NCBI RefSeq assembly: GCF_006439355.1
Contig: NZ_VFTG01000009.1
Span: 124,001 to 188,000 of the forward strand
Source: Mesorhizobium sp. B4-1-3
GTDB lineage: Bacteria; Pseudomonadota; Alphaproteobacteria; Rhizobiales; Rhizobiaceae
Direction: 5' to 3'
Length of the DNA stretch: 64,000 nt
Positions 34,576 through 44,209 of this stretch are shown piece after piece. The notes beneath the pieces are model-generated. The model was not told the origin of the DNA. It saw only the letters and a list, made by a program, of their open reading frames with translations, and did not search any database. Made by a program: the position numbers and the translations under genes. The number at the start of each line of letters is the position of its first letter. Position 1 is the stretch's first letter.

Positions 34576-35460
34576 CTATTTCAGCGGCAGAAAGAGCTCG
34601 ACGACGATCTCGGGCACCGACAGTTCCGGAAGGAAGGACAGCCGTCGCTGGCAATAGATCGGAAAGTCGCGTGCTTCCTCGCCGCTGGCGGGAAGCCATT
34701 CCCGATAAAGGTAGAGTGCTGCCGGCTCCAGATTATTGGTATTGGCGGGGTAGCGCAGCACGGCGCAACGTCCGCCCGGGATCACGCCGGCCTTCATCTG
34801 CTTGTCGTCCGCCGCGATCGGCTGGTCGGTGCCGACACAAATGTCCATGCTGTAGTCGGCCGCGACAGCGGGACATCTCTCGGAACGGAAGATGTTGAAG
34901 GTCGGGCTCGTCTCTGGCGACAGGCCAGCTGCCTTGCGCCAGGCGATGAAGCGCTGGATGGTGTCGCCGAGCATCGCCCGATCCCCACGATGCTCCATGA
35001 TCGCCACCGGGGTGGGAGGCACGTCGCGGATCGTCACGTCGTCATCGGTGAAAATTATCTGCATGAGCTTTCTCCTCGCGTTGTCCAGAGGCCCGAAGGC
35101 CATCAGCCACGACCCCCAGTTGGGAGATCTCCGAAACGACGACGGCGACTGTCCGCACCGTTGACGAAAGGCGCGGGCGAAGGCATCCGGTGCGTCGTAA
35201 CCGGCGTCCATCGCTATGTCCGTGACGCTTTCGGCGTCCGCGTAGCCCAGCCGGGATGAAGCGCGCTTCATGCGGGCGAGCTGGATGTAGCGATGCACGA
35301 ATAGCCCGAAAGTTGCGGTGAACTGCCGGTGGAAATGATATTTCGAATAGGCTGCGACACCGCTCAGCGCGTCCAAGTTCAGATCGTCGTCCAGATGCCG
35401 GTCTATGTGATCGAGCACCCGCTGCATCCGGGCATGGTGGTTATGAACTGCCGCCTTCAT
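34576..35460 (-). CDS. AraC-family regulator with GyrI-like effector domain
   Basis: The 294-residue protein has two helix-turn-helix motifs at the N-terminus (LDALSGVAAYSKYHFHRQF and VTDIAMDAGYDAPDAFARAF, about residues 25-105). A GyrI-like small-molecule-binding domain follows (about 140-294). This order is that of Rob/SoxS-type fusion regulators that respond to amphipathic compounds. GGAGAATAACG before the ATG at 35460 supports the start. It is divergent from the aldehyde dehydrogenase gene, a plausible target. Confidence 0.9.
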   Translation of the reverse strand: MKAAVHNHHARMQRVLDHIDRHLDDDLNLDALSGVAAYSKYHFHRQFTATFGLFVHRYIQLARMKRASSRLGYADAESVTDIAMDAGYDAPDAFARAFRQRCGQSPSSFRRSPNWGSWLMAFGPLDNARRKLMQIIFTDDDVTIRDVPPTPVAIMEHRGDRAMLGDTIQRFIAWRKAAGLSPETSPTFNIFRSERCPAVAADYSMDICVGTDQPIAADDKQMKAGVIPGGRCAVLRYPANTNNLEPAALYLYREWLPASGEEARDFPIYCQRRLSFLPELSVPEIVVELFLPLK

Positions 35461-35761
35461 CGTTATTCTCCGTGGCAGCACCAGCTAAGCCGCGCAGACA
35501 TGAGGCGCTCGACCGATCTTGCGGTTTTTGCCACGCGCCGCACCATCGCCAAGGACCGTTTACGCACGCCCGATTAAAGCATGAACGGCGAAAAGGGCCG
35601 TTTGCGGACCGGTCGCTTTCCTATGTCGATGACGGGTGCCAAACGCATATTTGAGGCGCTCGGATCGGGCACCGCCGGAGCATTCCCCAACGGAACCCGG
35701 GCAATGCTGGATTCGGTTGTCCGGGCGATGTAACTTACCTGAACGTAAACGGGAGGTCGCG

Positions 35762-37183
35762 ATGCTGCAGACCAGACAGAACGCTCTCGGGGTCCGGTTT
35801 GAAGCGCAATGCAGGGCCTTTGAGAAAGAGCCGTTCCCGACGCTGGACGCGCGCAAGGACAGGCTGAAGCGCCTGCTGGCGCTTACCGAAAAGCATGAGG
35901 CCGAGATATGTGCCGCGATCGACAGCGATTTCTCGGCACGCTCGGCCGAGGAAACGCGGCTTGCCGAATTGTTCGTCGTGCGGGCCGGCATCAGGCATGC
36001 GCTGTCGCATCTCGGCGCCTGGATGCGCCAGCGGCGCGTCGCCACCAGCCTGCCGTTCCTGCCCGGCCGCAATCGCCTCCTGCCGCAGCCGCTCGGCGTC
36101 GTCGGCATCGTCTCGCCCTGGAACTATCCGTTCCAGCTCGCCGTCGCGCCGGCGACCGCGGCGCTCGCGGCCGGCAACCGCGTCATGATCAAGCCGTCGG
36201 AGCTGACGCCGAAGTTCTCGGACCTGCTCGCAAGCCTGGTCGAAAGATATTTCGCCGCCGACGAGGTCAGCGTGATAATCGGCGACGCCGATGTCGGCAA
36301 GGCATTCGTATCGCTGCCTTTCGATCACCTCCTGTTCACCGGCTCGACCGCCGTCGGCCGTCAGGTGGCGCTGGCCGCCGCTGCCAATCTGACGCCAGTG
36401 ACGCTCGAGCTCGGCGGCAAGTCACCGGCGATCTTCGATTCCTCCTGCGACCTCGACGCGGCGGTCGCCAGCGTCGCCTATGGCAAGCTGCTCAATGCGG
36501 GCCAGACCTGCATCGCGCCGGACTATCTCTTGGTCCCGCAAGGCCAGGGCGAGGCGATCGCGGCCAAATTCACGGTCGCCATGGCCAAGCTCTATCCGCG
36601 CCTTGGCGATAATCCCGACTATACGGCCATCGTCAGCGAGCGGCATCACCGGCGGCTGAGCGACATGGTCGCCGAGGCACGCGATAGCGGCGCCAACATC
36701 ATCGAGGTCAACCCGGCCAACGAGACGCTCGGCGTCAGCGACCGCAAGATGGCGCCGGTGCTGGTGCGCAACCCCGGCGACAATCTGCGGCTGATGCGCG
36801 AGGAGATCTTTGGGCCGGTGCTGCCGATCGTCGAATATGACACGATCGACGAGGCCATCGAGCATGTGAACCGGGGCGAGCGGCCGCTGGCGCTCTACTG
36901 GTTCGGCAGCGACAGCGCCAACCGCCAGAGGATGATGCGCGAGACGGTGGCCGGCGGCGTCACGATCAATGACTGCATGCTGCATCTGGTGCAGGAGCGG
37001 CAGCCCTTCGGCGGCGTCGGCGAGAGCGGTAGCGGCGCCTATCACGGCGAATGGGGGTTCCGCACCTTCAGCAAGGAAAAGCCGATCTTCATCCAGTCGA
37101 AGCTCAGTGCCGGCGGTTTGCTGCGCCCGCCTTACGGCAGGACATTCGAGCGTATCTTGCGGCTGCTCAACCTCGTCACTTGA
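35762..37183 (+). CDS. Coniferyl aldehyde dehydrogenase-like enzyme
   Basis: The 473-residue NAD(P)-dependent dehydrogenase has ELGGKSPAI with the general base glutamate, the catalytic cysteine in NAGQTCIAP, and the membrane-tending C-terminus (FERILRLLNLV) of the fatty and coniferyl aldehyde dehydrogenase class. CGGGAGGTCGCG precedes the ATG at 35762; a longer open frame has no such site. Substrates may be aromatic or long-chain aldehydes. The divergent AraC/GyrI regulator is its likely controller. Confidence 0.88.
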   Translation: MLQTRQNALGVRFEAQCRAFEKEPFPTLDARKDRLKRLLALTEKHEAEICAAIDSDFSARSAEETRLAELFVVRAGIRHALSHLGAWMRQRRVATSLPFLPGRNRLLPQPLGVVGIVSPWNYPFQLAVAPATAALAAGNRVMIKPSELTPKFSDLLASLVERYFAADEVSVIIGDADVGKAFVSLPFDHLLFTGSTAVGRQVALAAAANLTPVTLELGGKSPAIFDSSCDLDAAVASVAYGKLLNAGQTCIAPDYLLVPQGQGEAIAAKFTVAMAKLYPRLGDNPDYTAIVSERHHRRLSDMVAEARDSGANIIEVNPANETLGVSDRKMAPVLVRNPGDNLRLMREEIFGPVLPIVEYDTIDEAIEHVNRGERPLALYWFGSDSANRQRMMRETVAGGVTINDCMLHLVQERQPFGGVGESGSGAYHGEWGFRTFSKEKPIFIQSKLSAGGLLRPPYGRTFERILRLLNLVT

Positions 37184-37534
37184 CAGCTTCAACCCGGCCA
37201 TAGCGGGGCGAGACTGCACTCCAACCGGGTGGTTGCCACGGCTTATGGACGATTTTTCGCATCATGCTGACGGCTGCTGCCAGTAACCTTGGGGAAACCT
37301 ACCGTCGCGGCGGCAAAAAGCGCCAGCCGACTGGCGGAAAAGCCTGCGTTTGTCCAGGCACAGCGTTCCACGCCGCAATGTTCCCGCAACTTTTCCGACT
37401 ATATTGCGCCGCAACTTTCAGGTAGAAGCGCGCGTCCGCCGATCACGGCAAATTGAACTAGGCCCCGCGCACACCCATATCGGCCGCGCGCCCAAGTCGG
37501 AAGCGCCGACCTCGCCAGGTCCTGCTACGGAAAA
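37184..37534. other. Intergenic region before the RND efflux genes
   Basis: The 351-bp gap contains no gene-like frame. A direct repeat CCGCAACTTT occurs at 37384 and 37409, 25 bp apart, about 140 bp upstream of the adaptor start, and could be a regulator site. No clear promoter pair was identified. Confidence 0.45.
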
Positions 37535-38734
37535 ATGATGATGCCGAAAATCAGGTTTCACAAGCTTGCAGCCATTGCCGTGCTCATCGGGTTCGCTGCC
37601 TGGATGGGAACTGGCGAGTTTTCCTCCGTCGGCAGCGCCGCCGACAAGTCGGTCACCACCGGCAAGTCGGCTACTACCGACAGACAAGCCGACGCCGGCA
37701 AGCCGGAGGCGGTCAAGCCGAGCAAGGCAGAAGCCGAGCCGAAGGCGGCATTGCGTACCGTCGCGGTGGTCACGCCGCCGCGCAAGACCTTCGCGCGGGC
37801 GATCCGGATTTCGGGTCTCACAGAGGCCGACAAGCGCGCCGTGCTGGCGACGCGCGTCGCCGGCGTTATCGAGAAGCTGCCGGTCAAGCAGGGCGACCGC
37901 GTCAAGACGGGCGATCTCGTGCTGATGCTCGCGGCCGAAGAGAAGATTTCCAACGTCGACAACGCCAAGCAGCTTCTTGTCCAGCGCAAGGCCGAGCTCG
38001 ACGCCGCCGAGCGCCTGGCCAAGACCGGCAATCTGCCGAAGCTGCAGCTCGACACCGCCCGCTCGAACCTGACGCTGGCGCAATCGCAGCTCGACACTGC
38101 GCAGGCCGAACTCGATCGCAACGAGGTCAAGGCGCCATTCGACGGCGTCATCGATCGCATCCCGGTCGAGCTCGGCAGCTCGGTGATGCAGGGCGGCGAG
38201 GTGGCGACGATCCTGAAGCTCGACCCGGTCATCGCACGCGGCGAGATCAGCGAGCGCGACCTGCGTTACGTCAAGATCGGCGACGAGGCCAATGTGCGCC
38301 TGGTCAACGACCAGAAGGTCACCGGCACGGTCCGCTACATCAGCCGCGACGCCTCGGCGCAGACCCGCACCTTTCGCGTCGAAGTGGCGATCCCCAATGC
38401 CGACGGCTCCATCCCTGCCGGCATGACGGCCGAGATCACGCTCAGCGCCGAGCCGACCAATGCGGTCATGCTGCCGCGCTCGGTGGTGACGCTGGGCGAC
38501 AAGGGCGACCTCGGCATCCGCGCCGTCGGCAAGGACGACAAGGTGGCATTCTTCCCGATCGACCTCGTCGACGACACGCCGCACGGCCTGGTGCTGGGCG
38601 GCATTCCGGAGGATGCGCGCATCATCGTCGCCGGCCAGGAACTGGTGAAGGAAGGCGACCTGGTGAAGCCCGTCGAGGCCGACCAGGCGACCATCAACAA
38701 GCTGATCAGCGAAGCCACCGCCGGCACGCAGTAA
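37535..38734 (+). CDS. RND efflux periplasmic adaptor (membrane fusion protein)
   Basis: The 399-residue protein has an N-terminal membrane anchor or signal (HKLAAIAVLIGFAAWMG). The split lipoyl domain reads GVIEKLPVKQGDRVKTGDLVLML on one side and NEVKAPFDGVIDRIPVELGS on the other, with an alpha-helical hairpin between, then beta-barrel and membrane-proximal domains. This is the HlyD/AcrA-type adaptor that links the inner-membrane pump to an outer-membrane channel. It starts at the first of three ATG codons after GGAAAA. The RND pump gene follows 73 bp later. Confidence 0.93.
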   Translation: MMMPKIRFHKLAAIAVLIGFAAWMGTGEFSSVGSAADKSVTTGKSATTDRQADAGKPEAVKPSKAEAEPKAALRTVAVVTPPRKTFARAIRISGLTEADKRAVLATRVAGVIEKLPVKQGDRVKTGDLVLMLAAEEKISNVDNAKQLLVQRKAELDAAERLAKTGNLPKLQLDTARSNLTLAQSQLDTAQAELDRNEVKAPFDGVIDRIPVELGSSVMQGGEVATILKLDPVIARGEISERDLRYVKIGDEANVRLVNDQKVTGTVRYISRDASAQTRTFRVEVAIPNADGSIPAGMTAEITLSAEPTNAVMLPRSVVTLGDKGDLGIRAVGKDDKVAFFPIDLVDDTPHGLVLGGIPEDARIIVAGQELVKEGDLVKPVEADQATINKLISEATAGTQ

Positions 38735-38807
38735 AGCACGACGCGTCATTGCCGGACCAATCCGGCGATGGCGGTCCGCAGCCTTTGAAGCATAACAGGC
38801 CGAAGTC

Positions 38808-41800
38808 ATGGATATCGTCAGACTCGCCATCAACAACGCCCGCCTCACGATTTCGGCGCTGCTGTTCCTGCTCGTCGCGGGCTGGGTCGCCTATCAGTCG
38901 ACGCCGAAGGAAGCGGAGCCCGACGTTCCGATTCCGATGATGTATGTCAGCCTGATCTATCAGGGCATCTCGCCGGAGGATTCCGAGCGGCTGCTGCTGA
39001 GGCCGATGGAAAGCAAGCTCAAGAGCCTCAAGGGGCTCAAGGAGATGCGTTCGGCCGCCTTCCAGGGCGGCGGCTATGTACTGGTCGAATTCCAGCCGCA
39101 GACCGATCTCGCGACGGCGCTGCAGGATACGCGCAGCAAGGTGCAGGACGCCAAGGCCGACCTGCCGCAGGCGGCCGAGGAGCCGACGGTCAACGAGGTC
39201 AACGTCTCGGAATTCCCGGTTCTGGTCGTGACACTTTCCGGCGACGTGCCTGAGCGCGTGCTGACATCGGCTGCGCGCGAGTTGCGCGACCGCATCGAGG
39301 AAGTGCCCGGCGTGCTCGAAGGCTCGCTGCAGGGCGCGCGCGACGATCTCGTCGAAGTGGTCATCGATCCGGTGAAGCTTTCGTCCTACGGACTGCAGCT
39401 CGACCAGGTGATCCAGGGCGTCGCTTCCTCCAACAGCCTGGTCGCGGCCGGCAATCTCGAAGGCTCGGAAGGCAAATACGCGGTCAAGGTGCCGTCGCTG
39501 ATCGAGACGCCCGAGGATGTCGCCAACCTGCCGGTGGTCGCCACGCCGAACGCCGTGGTGCAGGCCAAGGACATCGCGACCATACGCTCGACCTTCAAGG
39601 ACGCCGAGACGGTCACCCGCCTCGACGGCAGGCCCGCCATCGCCATCGAAGTGAAGAAGCGCATCGGCGCCAATCTGATCGACACGCTGACCCATGTCCG
39701 GGAAGTGTCGGACAATTTCATCAAGACGATGCCGGAAGGCATGCACGTCACCTACACGCAGGACAAGTCGGTCTTCGTCAACCAGCTGCTGGGCGATCTG
39801 CAGAACCATGTGATGATCGCCGTCATCCTGGTGTTCATCGTCATCCTCTACGCGCTGTCGGGGCGTGCCTCGCTGCTCATCGGCCTTGCCATCCCGTCGT
39901 CCTTCCTGATGGGCATCCTGCTGCTCGCCATGATGGGCTACACGATCAACATGATCGTGCTGTTCAGCCTCATCCTGGCTGTCGGCATGCTGGTGGACGA
40001 CGCCATCATCGTCACCGAGTTCGCCGAACGGCGCATGAGCGAGGGCGTGCCCAAGGCGGATGCCTTCGCGCTCGCCGCCAAGCGCATGGCCGGACCGGTG
40101 ATCGCGGCGACGATGACGCGCATCGCCGCCTTTTCGCCGCTCTTATTCTGGCCCGGCATCATCGGCGACTTCATGAAGTACATGCCGATCACGCTGATCG
40201 TGACGCTGTCGGCCTCGATGCTCTACGCGCTGGTCTTCGCGCCGACTTTGGGCGCGATCTTCGCCAAGGCGCCGGAGCATCAAGAGGGGGGCAATCGCGA
40301 CGGCTGGTACATGGCGGTCGTCAAGCAGGCGGTACGCTTCCCGGTCACCGTCATCCTGCTCACCGTCGGGCTCCTGGTCGGCGTCGGCTTCGCCTATTCG
40401 AAATATGGCGCCGGCGTGGAGTTCTTCCCCAGCGTGGAGCCGGATTACGGCCTGCTCTATGTGCATGCGCGCGGCAATCTCTCGCTGGCGGAAATGGATG
40501 CGGCGACGAAAACGGCGGAAAGCCGGCTGCTCGGCTGGCCGGGCGTGAAGTCGGTCTACACCCGCGTCGGCAAGACGCAGGGCGGCGGCCAGGACATTCC
40601 CGAGGACGTGGTCGGCGTCATCCAGTATGAGTTCGTCGACTGGCGCCAGCGCAAATCCGCCAACCAGATCCTCGACGATCTACGCGGCGTGATGGCCGGC
40701 ATTCCCGGAGTCGATGTCGAGGTGCGCGTGCCCGAAGCCGGCCCGCCGACCGGCAAGCCGATCCAGATCCGGCTCTCGGCCGCGGATCCGGCGGGGCTCG
40801 ACGACAAGGCGCGCGCGGTGGCGGCACGCATCGCCAAGATCCCCAACGTCATCGACATTTCGGACGGCCTGCCGCCGCCCGGCGTCGACTGGGCGATCGA
40901 GGTCGACCGCGCCAAGGCGGCGCAATACGGCATCAGCCCGACCTCTGTCGGTACGGTGGTGCAGTTGGTGACCAACGGCCTCAAGCTGTCGGAGTACCGG
41001 CCAGCCGGGGCCGACGACGCGGTCGACATCCGGCTTCGCCTGCCGGAGGACCGCCGCACCCTGTCGACGCTCGACGAGCTGCGCGTGCAGACCCCGCAAG
41101 GGTCGGTGCCGATCTCGAACTTCGTCGTCAGGAAGCCTGAGCCGACTGTCGGCGTGCTCAACCGCATCGATGGCGCGCGCACCGTTGTCGTGCAGGCCAA
41201 TGTCAGCGCCGGCGCGCAGGTGGCGGCGGTGCAGGAACAGGTCACCAAGGCCGTCGCCGACATGGATCTCGGCAGCGGCATCCGCTGGAAGCTCGCCGGC
41301 TCCAACGAGGACAGCGCGGAAGCCAGCGCCTTCCTCGGCAAGGCCTTTGGCGCGGCGATCTTCCTGATCTTCCTGGTGCTGCTGGCGCAGTTCAACAAGT
41401 TCACCAGCGTGTGGCTCGTCTTGTCCTGCGTGGTCATGGCGACGATCGGCGTATTCTTAGGATTGCTTCTGACAGGCGAGGCCTTCGGCATCGTCATGTC
41501 GGGCATCGGCGTGATCGCGCTGGCCGGCGTGGTGGTGAACAACAACATCGTTTTGATCGACACCTATGACCGGCTGCGCGAGGAAGGCTGGGACAAGATG
41601 GAAGCGGTGCTGCAGACCTGCCGTGAACGCGCCCGTCCGGTGGTGCTGACGGCGGTGTCGGCGATCCTCGGCGTGCTGCCGATCGCCTTCGGCCTTGGTC
41701 TCGAAATCTTCCATCACGAGACGACGATCAACGCGCCGTCGACGCAATGGTGGATTTCGCTGTCCTCGGCGATCGTCTTCGGCCTGTCCTTCGCGACGCT

Positions 41801-41984
41801 GCTGACGCTGGTGGTGACGCCGTCGATGCTGATGGTCTTCACCCGCGCCAAGGTGAAGCCCGGCCAGCGGCGCGGCTGGCTCAGCCGCCTGTTCCGGCGC
41901 GGCAAGGGCGAGGTCTCGACGGGCGAGGCGGCCAGCGATGCCGGCGTCGAGCCGGAGGTCGCCTTTCCGAAAGCCGCGGAATAG
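38808..41984 (+). CDS. RND-family efflux transporter, inner-membrane subunit
   Basis: The 1058-residue protein has the twelve-helix RND plan: one N-terminal helix (LTISALLFLLVAGWVAYQ), a large periplasmic domain, a helix bundle with the proton-relay motif GMLVDDAIIVTE, then a second repeat. The similarity is to the hydrophobe/amphiphile pump family (HAE1-like), with a wide, unknown substrate range. No outer-membrane channel gene is adjacent, so it must borrow one from elsewhere. A hairpin terminator follows at 42005. Confidence 0.94.
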   Translation: MDIVRLAINNARLTISALLFLLVAGWVAYQSTPKEAEPDVPIPMMYVSLIYQGISPEDSERLLLRPMESKLKSLKGLKEMRSAAFQGGGYVLVEFQPQTDLATALQDTRSKVQDAKADLPQAAEEPTVNEVNVSEFPVLVVTLSGDVPERVLTSAARELRDRIEEVPGVLEGSLQGARDDLVEVVIDPVKLSSYGLQLDQVIQGVASSNSLVAAGNLEGSEGKYAVKVPSLIETPEDVANLPVVATPNAVVQAKDIATIRSTFKDAETVTRLDGRPAIAIEVKKRIGANLIDTLTHVREVSDNFIKTMPEGMHVTYTQDKSVFVNQLLGDLQNHVMIAVILVFIVILYALSGRASLLIGLAIPSSFLMGILLLAMMGYTINMIVLFSLILAVGMLVDDAIIVTEFAERRMSEGVPKADAFALAAKRMAGPVIAATMTRIAAFSPLLFWPGIIGDFMKYMPITLIVTLSASMLYALVFAPTLGAIFAKAPEHQEGGNRDGWYMAVVKQAVRFPVTVILLTVGLLVGVGFAYSKYGAGVEFFPSVEPDYGLLYVHARGNLSLAEMDAATKTAESRLLGWPGVKSVYTRVGKTQGGGQDIPEDVVGVIQYEFVDWRQRKSANQILDDLRGVMAGIPGVDVEVRVPEAGPPTGKPIQIRLSAADPAGLDDKARAVAARIAKIPNVIDISDGLPPPGVDWAIEVDRAKAAQYGISPTSVGTVVQLVTNGLKLSEYRPAGADDAVDIRLRLPEDRRTLSTLDELRVQTPQGSVPISNFVVRKPEPTVGVLNRIDGARTVVVQANVSAGAQVAAVQEQVTKAVADMDLGSGIRWKLAGSNEDSAEASAFLGKAFGAAIFLIFLVLLAQFNKFTSVWLVLSCVVMATIGVFLGLLLTGEAFGIVMSGIGVIALAGVVVNNNIVLIDTYDRLREEGWDKMEAVLQTCRERARPVVLTAVSAILGVLPIAFGLGLEIFHHETTINAPSTQWWISLSSAIVFGLSFATLLTLVVTPSMLMVFTRAKVKPGQRRGWLSRLFRRGKGEVSTGEAASDAGVEPEVAFPKAAE

Positions 41985-42004
41985 AGCGGTTTCGCGGTAC
42001 CAAG

Positions 42005-42042
42005 GCAAAAAGCCGCCCGGGAACTCCTAGGCGGCTTTTTGC
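42005..42042 (+). terminator. Terminator after the RND operon
   Basis: GCAAAAAGCCGCC and GGCGGCTTTTTGC form a perfect 13-bp stem with a 12-base loop and a built-in T-run. It lies 20 bp after the stop codon of the pump gene. Confidence 0.9.
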
Positions 42043-42082
42043 ATTGTTCCCTCGAAGTTCAACCAGACGGCGAGGGTTTTTC

Positions 42083-42241
42083 ATGACGATCGGCACAATT
42101 CTCGTAATAATCCTGATCCTGATCCTGATCGGCGCCGTGCCGGCATGGCCGCATTCCCGCTCCTGGGGTTATGGACCGTCCGGCATTGTCGGCGTCATCC
42201 TTATCGTGCTGCTGATCCTGCTGTTGATGGGTCGGATCTGA
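42083..42241 (+). CDS. DUF3309 small membrane protein
   Basis: This 52-residue protein, too short for most gene finders, has two hydrophobic stretches (GTILVIILILILIGAVPAW and GVILIVLLILLLMGRI) joined by HSRSWGYGPSG, the pattern of DUF3309 proteins common in rhizobia. The function is unknown. Its TGA ends exactly one base before the stop of the converging SDR gene (42242), leaving no intergenic space. Confidence 0.85.
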   Translation: MTIGTILVIILILILIGAVPAWPHSRSWGYGPSGIVGVILIVLLILLLMGRI

Positions 42242-43198
42242 TCAGGCGGCCTGACGCGAGACTGCGACGGCGAGACCGATATCCTGCAAGGCTTCCTCCA
42301 CCGCCTGGTCGAGCGGGGTAAGCGGGATTTCGCCGATGACTTGTTCCAGCCGCGTCGAGACCAGCCGGTGGGCCTCGAAGCGCAGATAGGACATCGAAAC
42401 GATCTCCTTCCACATGGCCACGAACGGGCTGCCGGCGCGCAGCACCCACCAGGGCATGAAGGACAGCTTCAGCTTGCGGCCGAGCGCCTTCTCGGCCGCC
42501 GCCTTCATGTCGAGGTCGGTGATGGCGTGACCGGGGAAGTTGATGGCTTCGAAGAAGCCCGTTTTGTCGAGGTTCTTCGCCAGGCCCACGAAGGCGATGG
42601 CGAAGTCCGGCAAGTAGGCCCATTCGTGCGTCAGATCGGCCGGGCCGGGCGCGGTGTAGACGCCTTTCTCCATCTTGGCGGCGACGACGAGGTCGAACCA
42701 GGAGCCCGAACCGGTGCCGCCGAAGAAGTCGCCCGCCCTGAGCACAATGGTGCGCACGCGGCCGGCTTCGGCCTCGCCGCGGAAGAGGTCTTCCATGGCG
42801 CAGCGGATGCGACCCTTTTCGGTCGTCGGATGGAAGGGTGTCGCTTCGGTGATCACCCGCGGCATCGGCGAGCCGTAATTGTAGACCGTGCCCGGGAAGA
42901 GGTGCAGCGCGCCATTTTCGCGGCAGGCGGCGATGACGTTCTCGGCCATCGGCATGCACTTGCCCCAGTCGGTGTAGATCGGGTTCAGGCCGTTGAAGAC
43001 GATGTCGACGCCTTGCGTTGCGCGGATCAGGGATGCGCGGTCGAGCGCGTCGCCGGCGACTGCTGTGGCGCCCTTCAGTTCCGCAGGAACCTTGCCGGTG
43101 CGGGTGACGGCGCGCACGTCGAAACCGGCGTCGATGAAGGCCTTGCCGACCAAGCGGCCGAGCCGCCCATTGGCGCCGAGGATTGCGATCTTGGTCAT
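42242..43198 (-). CDS. NAD(P)-binding epimerase/dehydrogenase-like protein
   Basis: The 318-residue protein starts with the Rossmann motif ILGANGRLGRLVG and resembles extended short-chain dehydrogenases/NmrA-like NAD(P)-binding proteins. The TVYNYGSPMP segment contains the tyrosine usual at the active site. GGAGAAAACAC before the ATG at 43198 selects this start over a much longer frame. It is divergent from a LysR-type gene 96 bp away, which probably regulates it. The substrate is unknown. Confidence 0.85.
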   Translation of the reverse strand: MTKIAILGANGRLGRLVGKAFIDAGFDVRAVTRTGKVPAELKGATAVAGDALDRASLIRATQGVDIVFNGLNPIYTDWGKCMPMAENVIAACRENGALHLFPGTVYNYGSPMPRVITEATPFHPTTEKGRIRCAMEDLFRGEAEAGRVRTIVLRAGDFFGGTGSGSWFDLVVAAKMEKGVYTAPGPADLTHEWAYLPDFAIAFVGLAKNLDKTGFFEAINFPGHAITDLDMKAAAEKALGRKLKLSFMPWWVLRAGSPFVAMWKEIVSMSYLRFEAHRLVSTRLEQVIGEIPLTPLDQAVEEALQDIGLAVAVSRQAA

Positions 43199-43294
43199 GT
43201 GTTTTCTCCGTTGTTTGCGTTTGCCAAGCCAATCTGGTGCCTTCATCGACGAATTGAAATTGACTGAAATCGGCGATTTGTTATTCAAGAATGA

Positions 43295-44209
43295 ATGAAG
43301 GAATTCGACTGGAACCTGATCAAGAGTTTTGTCGCGGTCGCCGAGACCGGCAGTCTGTCGGGCGCCGCGCGCAGGCTCGCGGCCAGCCAGCCGACGCTCG
43401 GCCGCCATATCTCCGAGTTGGAGGCCGCTCTCGGCATCACACTGTTCCGACGCGGGCGGCGCGGCTATGAGCTGACGGAAGCCGGCAGCACGCTCTACGA
43501 GCGCGGGCGGGCGGTCAGCGAGCAGGCCAATGCGTTCTCGCTGCTGGCGCTGGGTTCGGTCGAGGCGATCGAAGGCACGGTGCGCATCGCGGCTAGCGAG
43601 GTGGTTGCCGCCTTCGTGCTGCCGCCGATGATGGCACGGCTCGGCGAGGAAGAGCCGGGCATCGAGGTCGAGATCGTCGCCTCCAATCAGGTCGAGAATC
43701 TGTTGCGCCGCGATGCCGACATCGCCATCCGCATGGTCAGGCCGGCGCAGAACGAGCTGCTGGCGCGCAAGGTCACCGACATTCCGCTCTGCCTATGCGC
43801 GGCAAGCGCCTATCTCGACCGGCGCGGCCGCCCGGAAACACCCGCCGACCTTACCCAGCACGCCCTGGTCGGCTTCGACCGCAGCGACGAGATCATTCGC
43901 GGCTTCACCGCGTTCGGCGTTCCGGTCGGCCGCAGCCATTTCCGCTTCAGGACCGACAACCAGATCGTGCTGTGGGAGGCGGTGCGGGCGGGAAACGGCA
44001 TCGGCATCGGCCAGGAGCCGCTGGCCGACCGCGCTCCGGACCTGGAAAAGCTGTTGCCCGATGTGCCCCTGCCGGTCCTCCCCGTCTGGCTCGCCATGCA
44101 TCGCGACGTACGCACCAGCATGCGCATCCGCCGCGTGGCGGATTTCCTGCATGAGGAGCTGAAGCGCTATTCGGCCGGTACAGGTTCGGGCGCGAATTCG
44201 GCCCGGTGA
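43295..44209 (+). CDS. LysR-family transcriptional regulator
   Basis: The 304-residue protein has an N-terminal winged helix (IKSFVAVAETGSLSGAARRL, then ASQPTLGRHISELEAALG) and a periplasmic-binding-protein-like effector domain (about 90-295). Divergence from the oxidoreductase gene is the classic arrangement for LysR control of a neighbour. Its last 43 bases overlap the 3' end of the converging MFS gene. Confidence 0.93.
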   Translation: MKEFDWNLIKSFVAVAETGSLSGAARRLAASQPTLGRHISELEAALGITLFRRGRRGYELTEAGSTLYERGRAVSEQANAFSLLALGSVEAIEGTVRIAASEVVAAFVLPPMMARLGEEEPGIEVEIVASNQVENLLRRDADIAIRMVRPAQNELLARKVTDIPLCLCAASAYLDRRGRPETPADLTQHALVGFDRSDEIIRGFTAFGVPVGRSHFRFRTDNQIVLWEAVRAGNGIGIGQEPLADRAPDLEKLLPDVPLPVLPVWLAMHRDVRTSMRIRRVADFLHEELKRYSAGTGSGANSAR

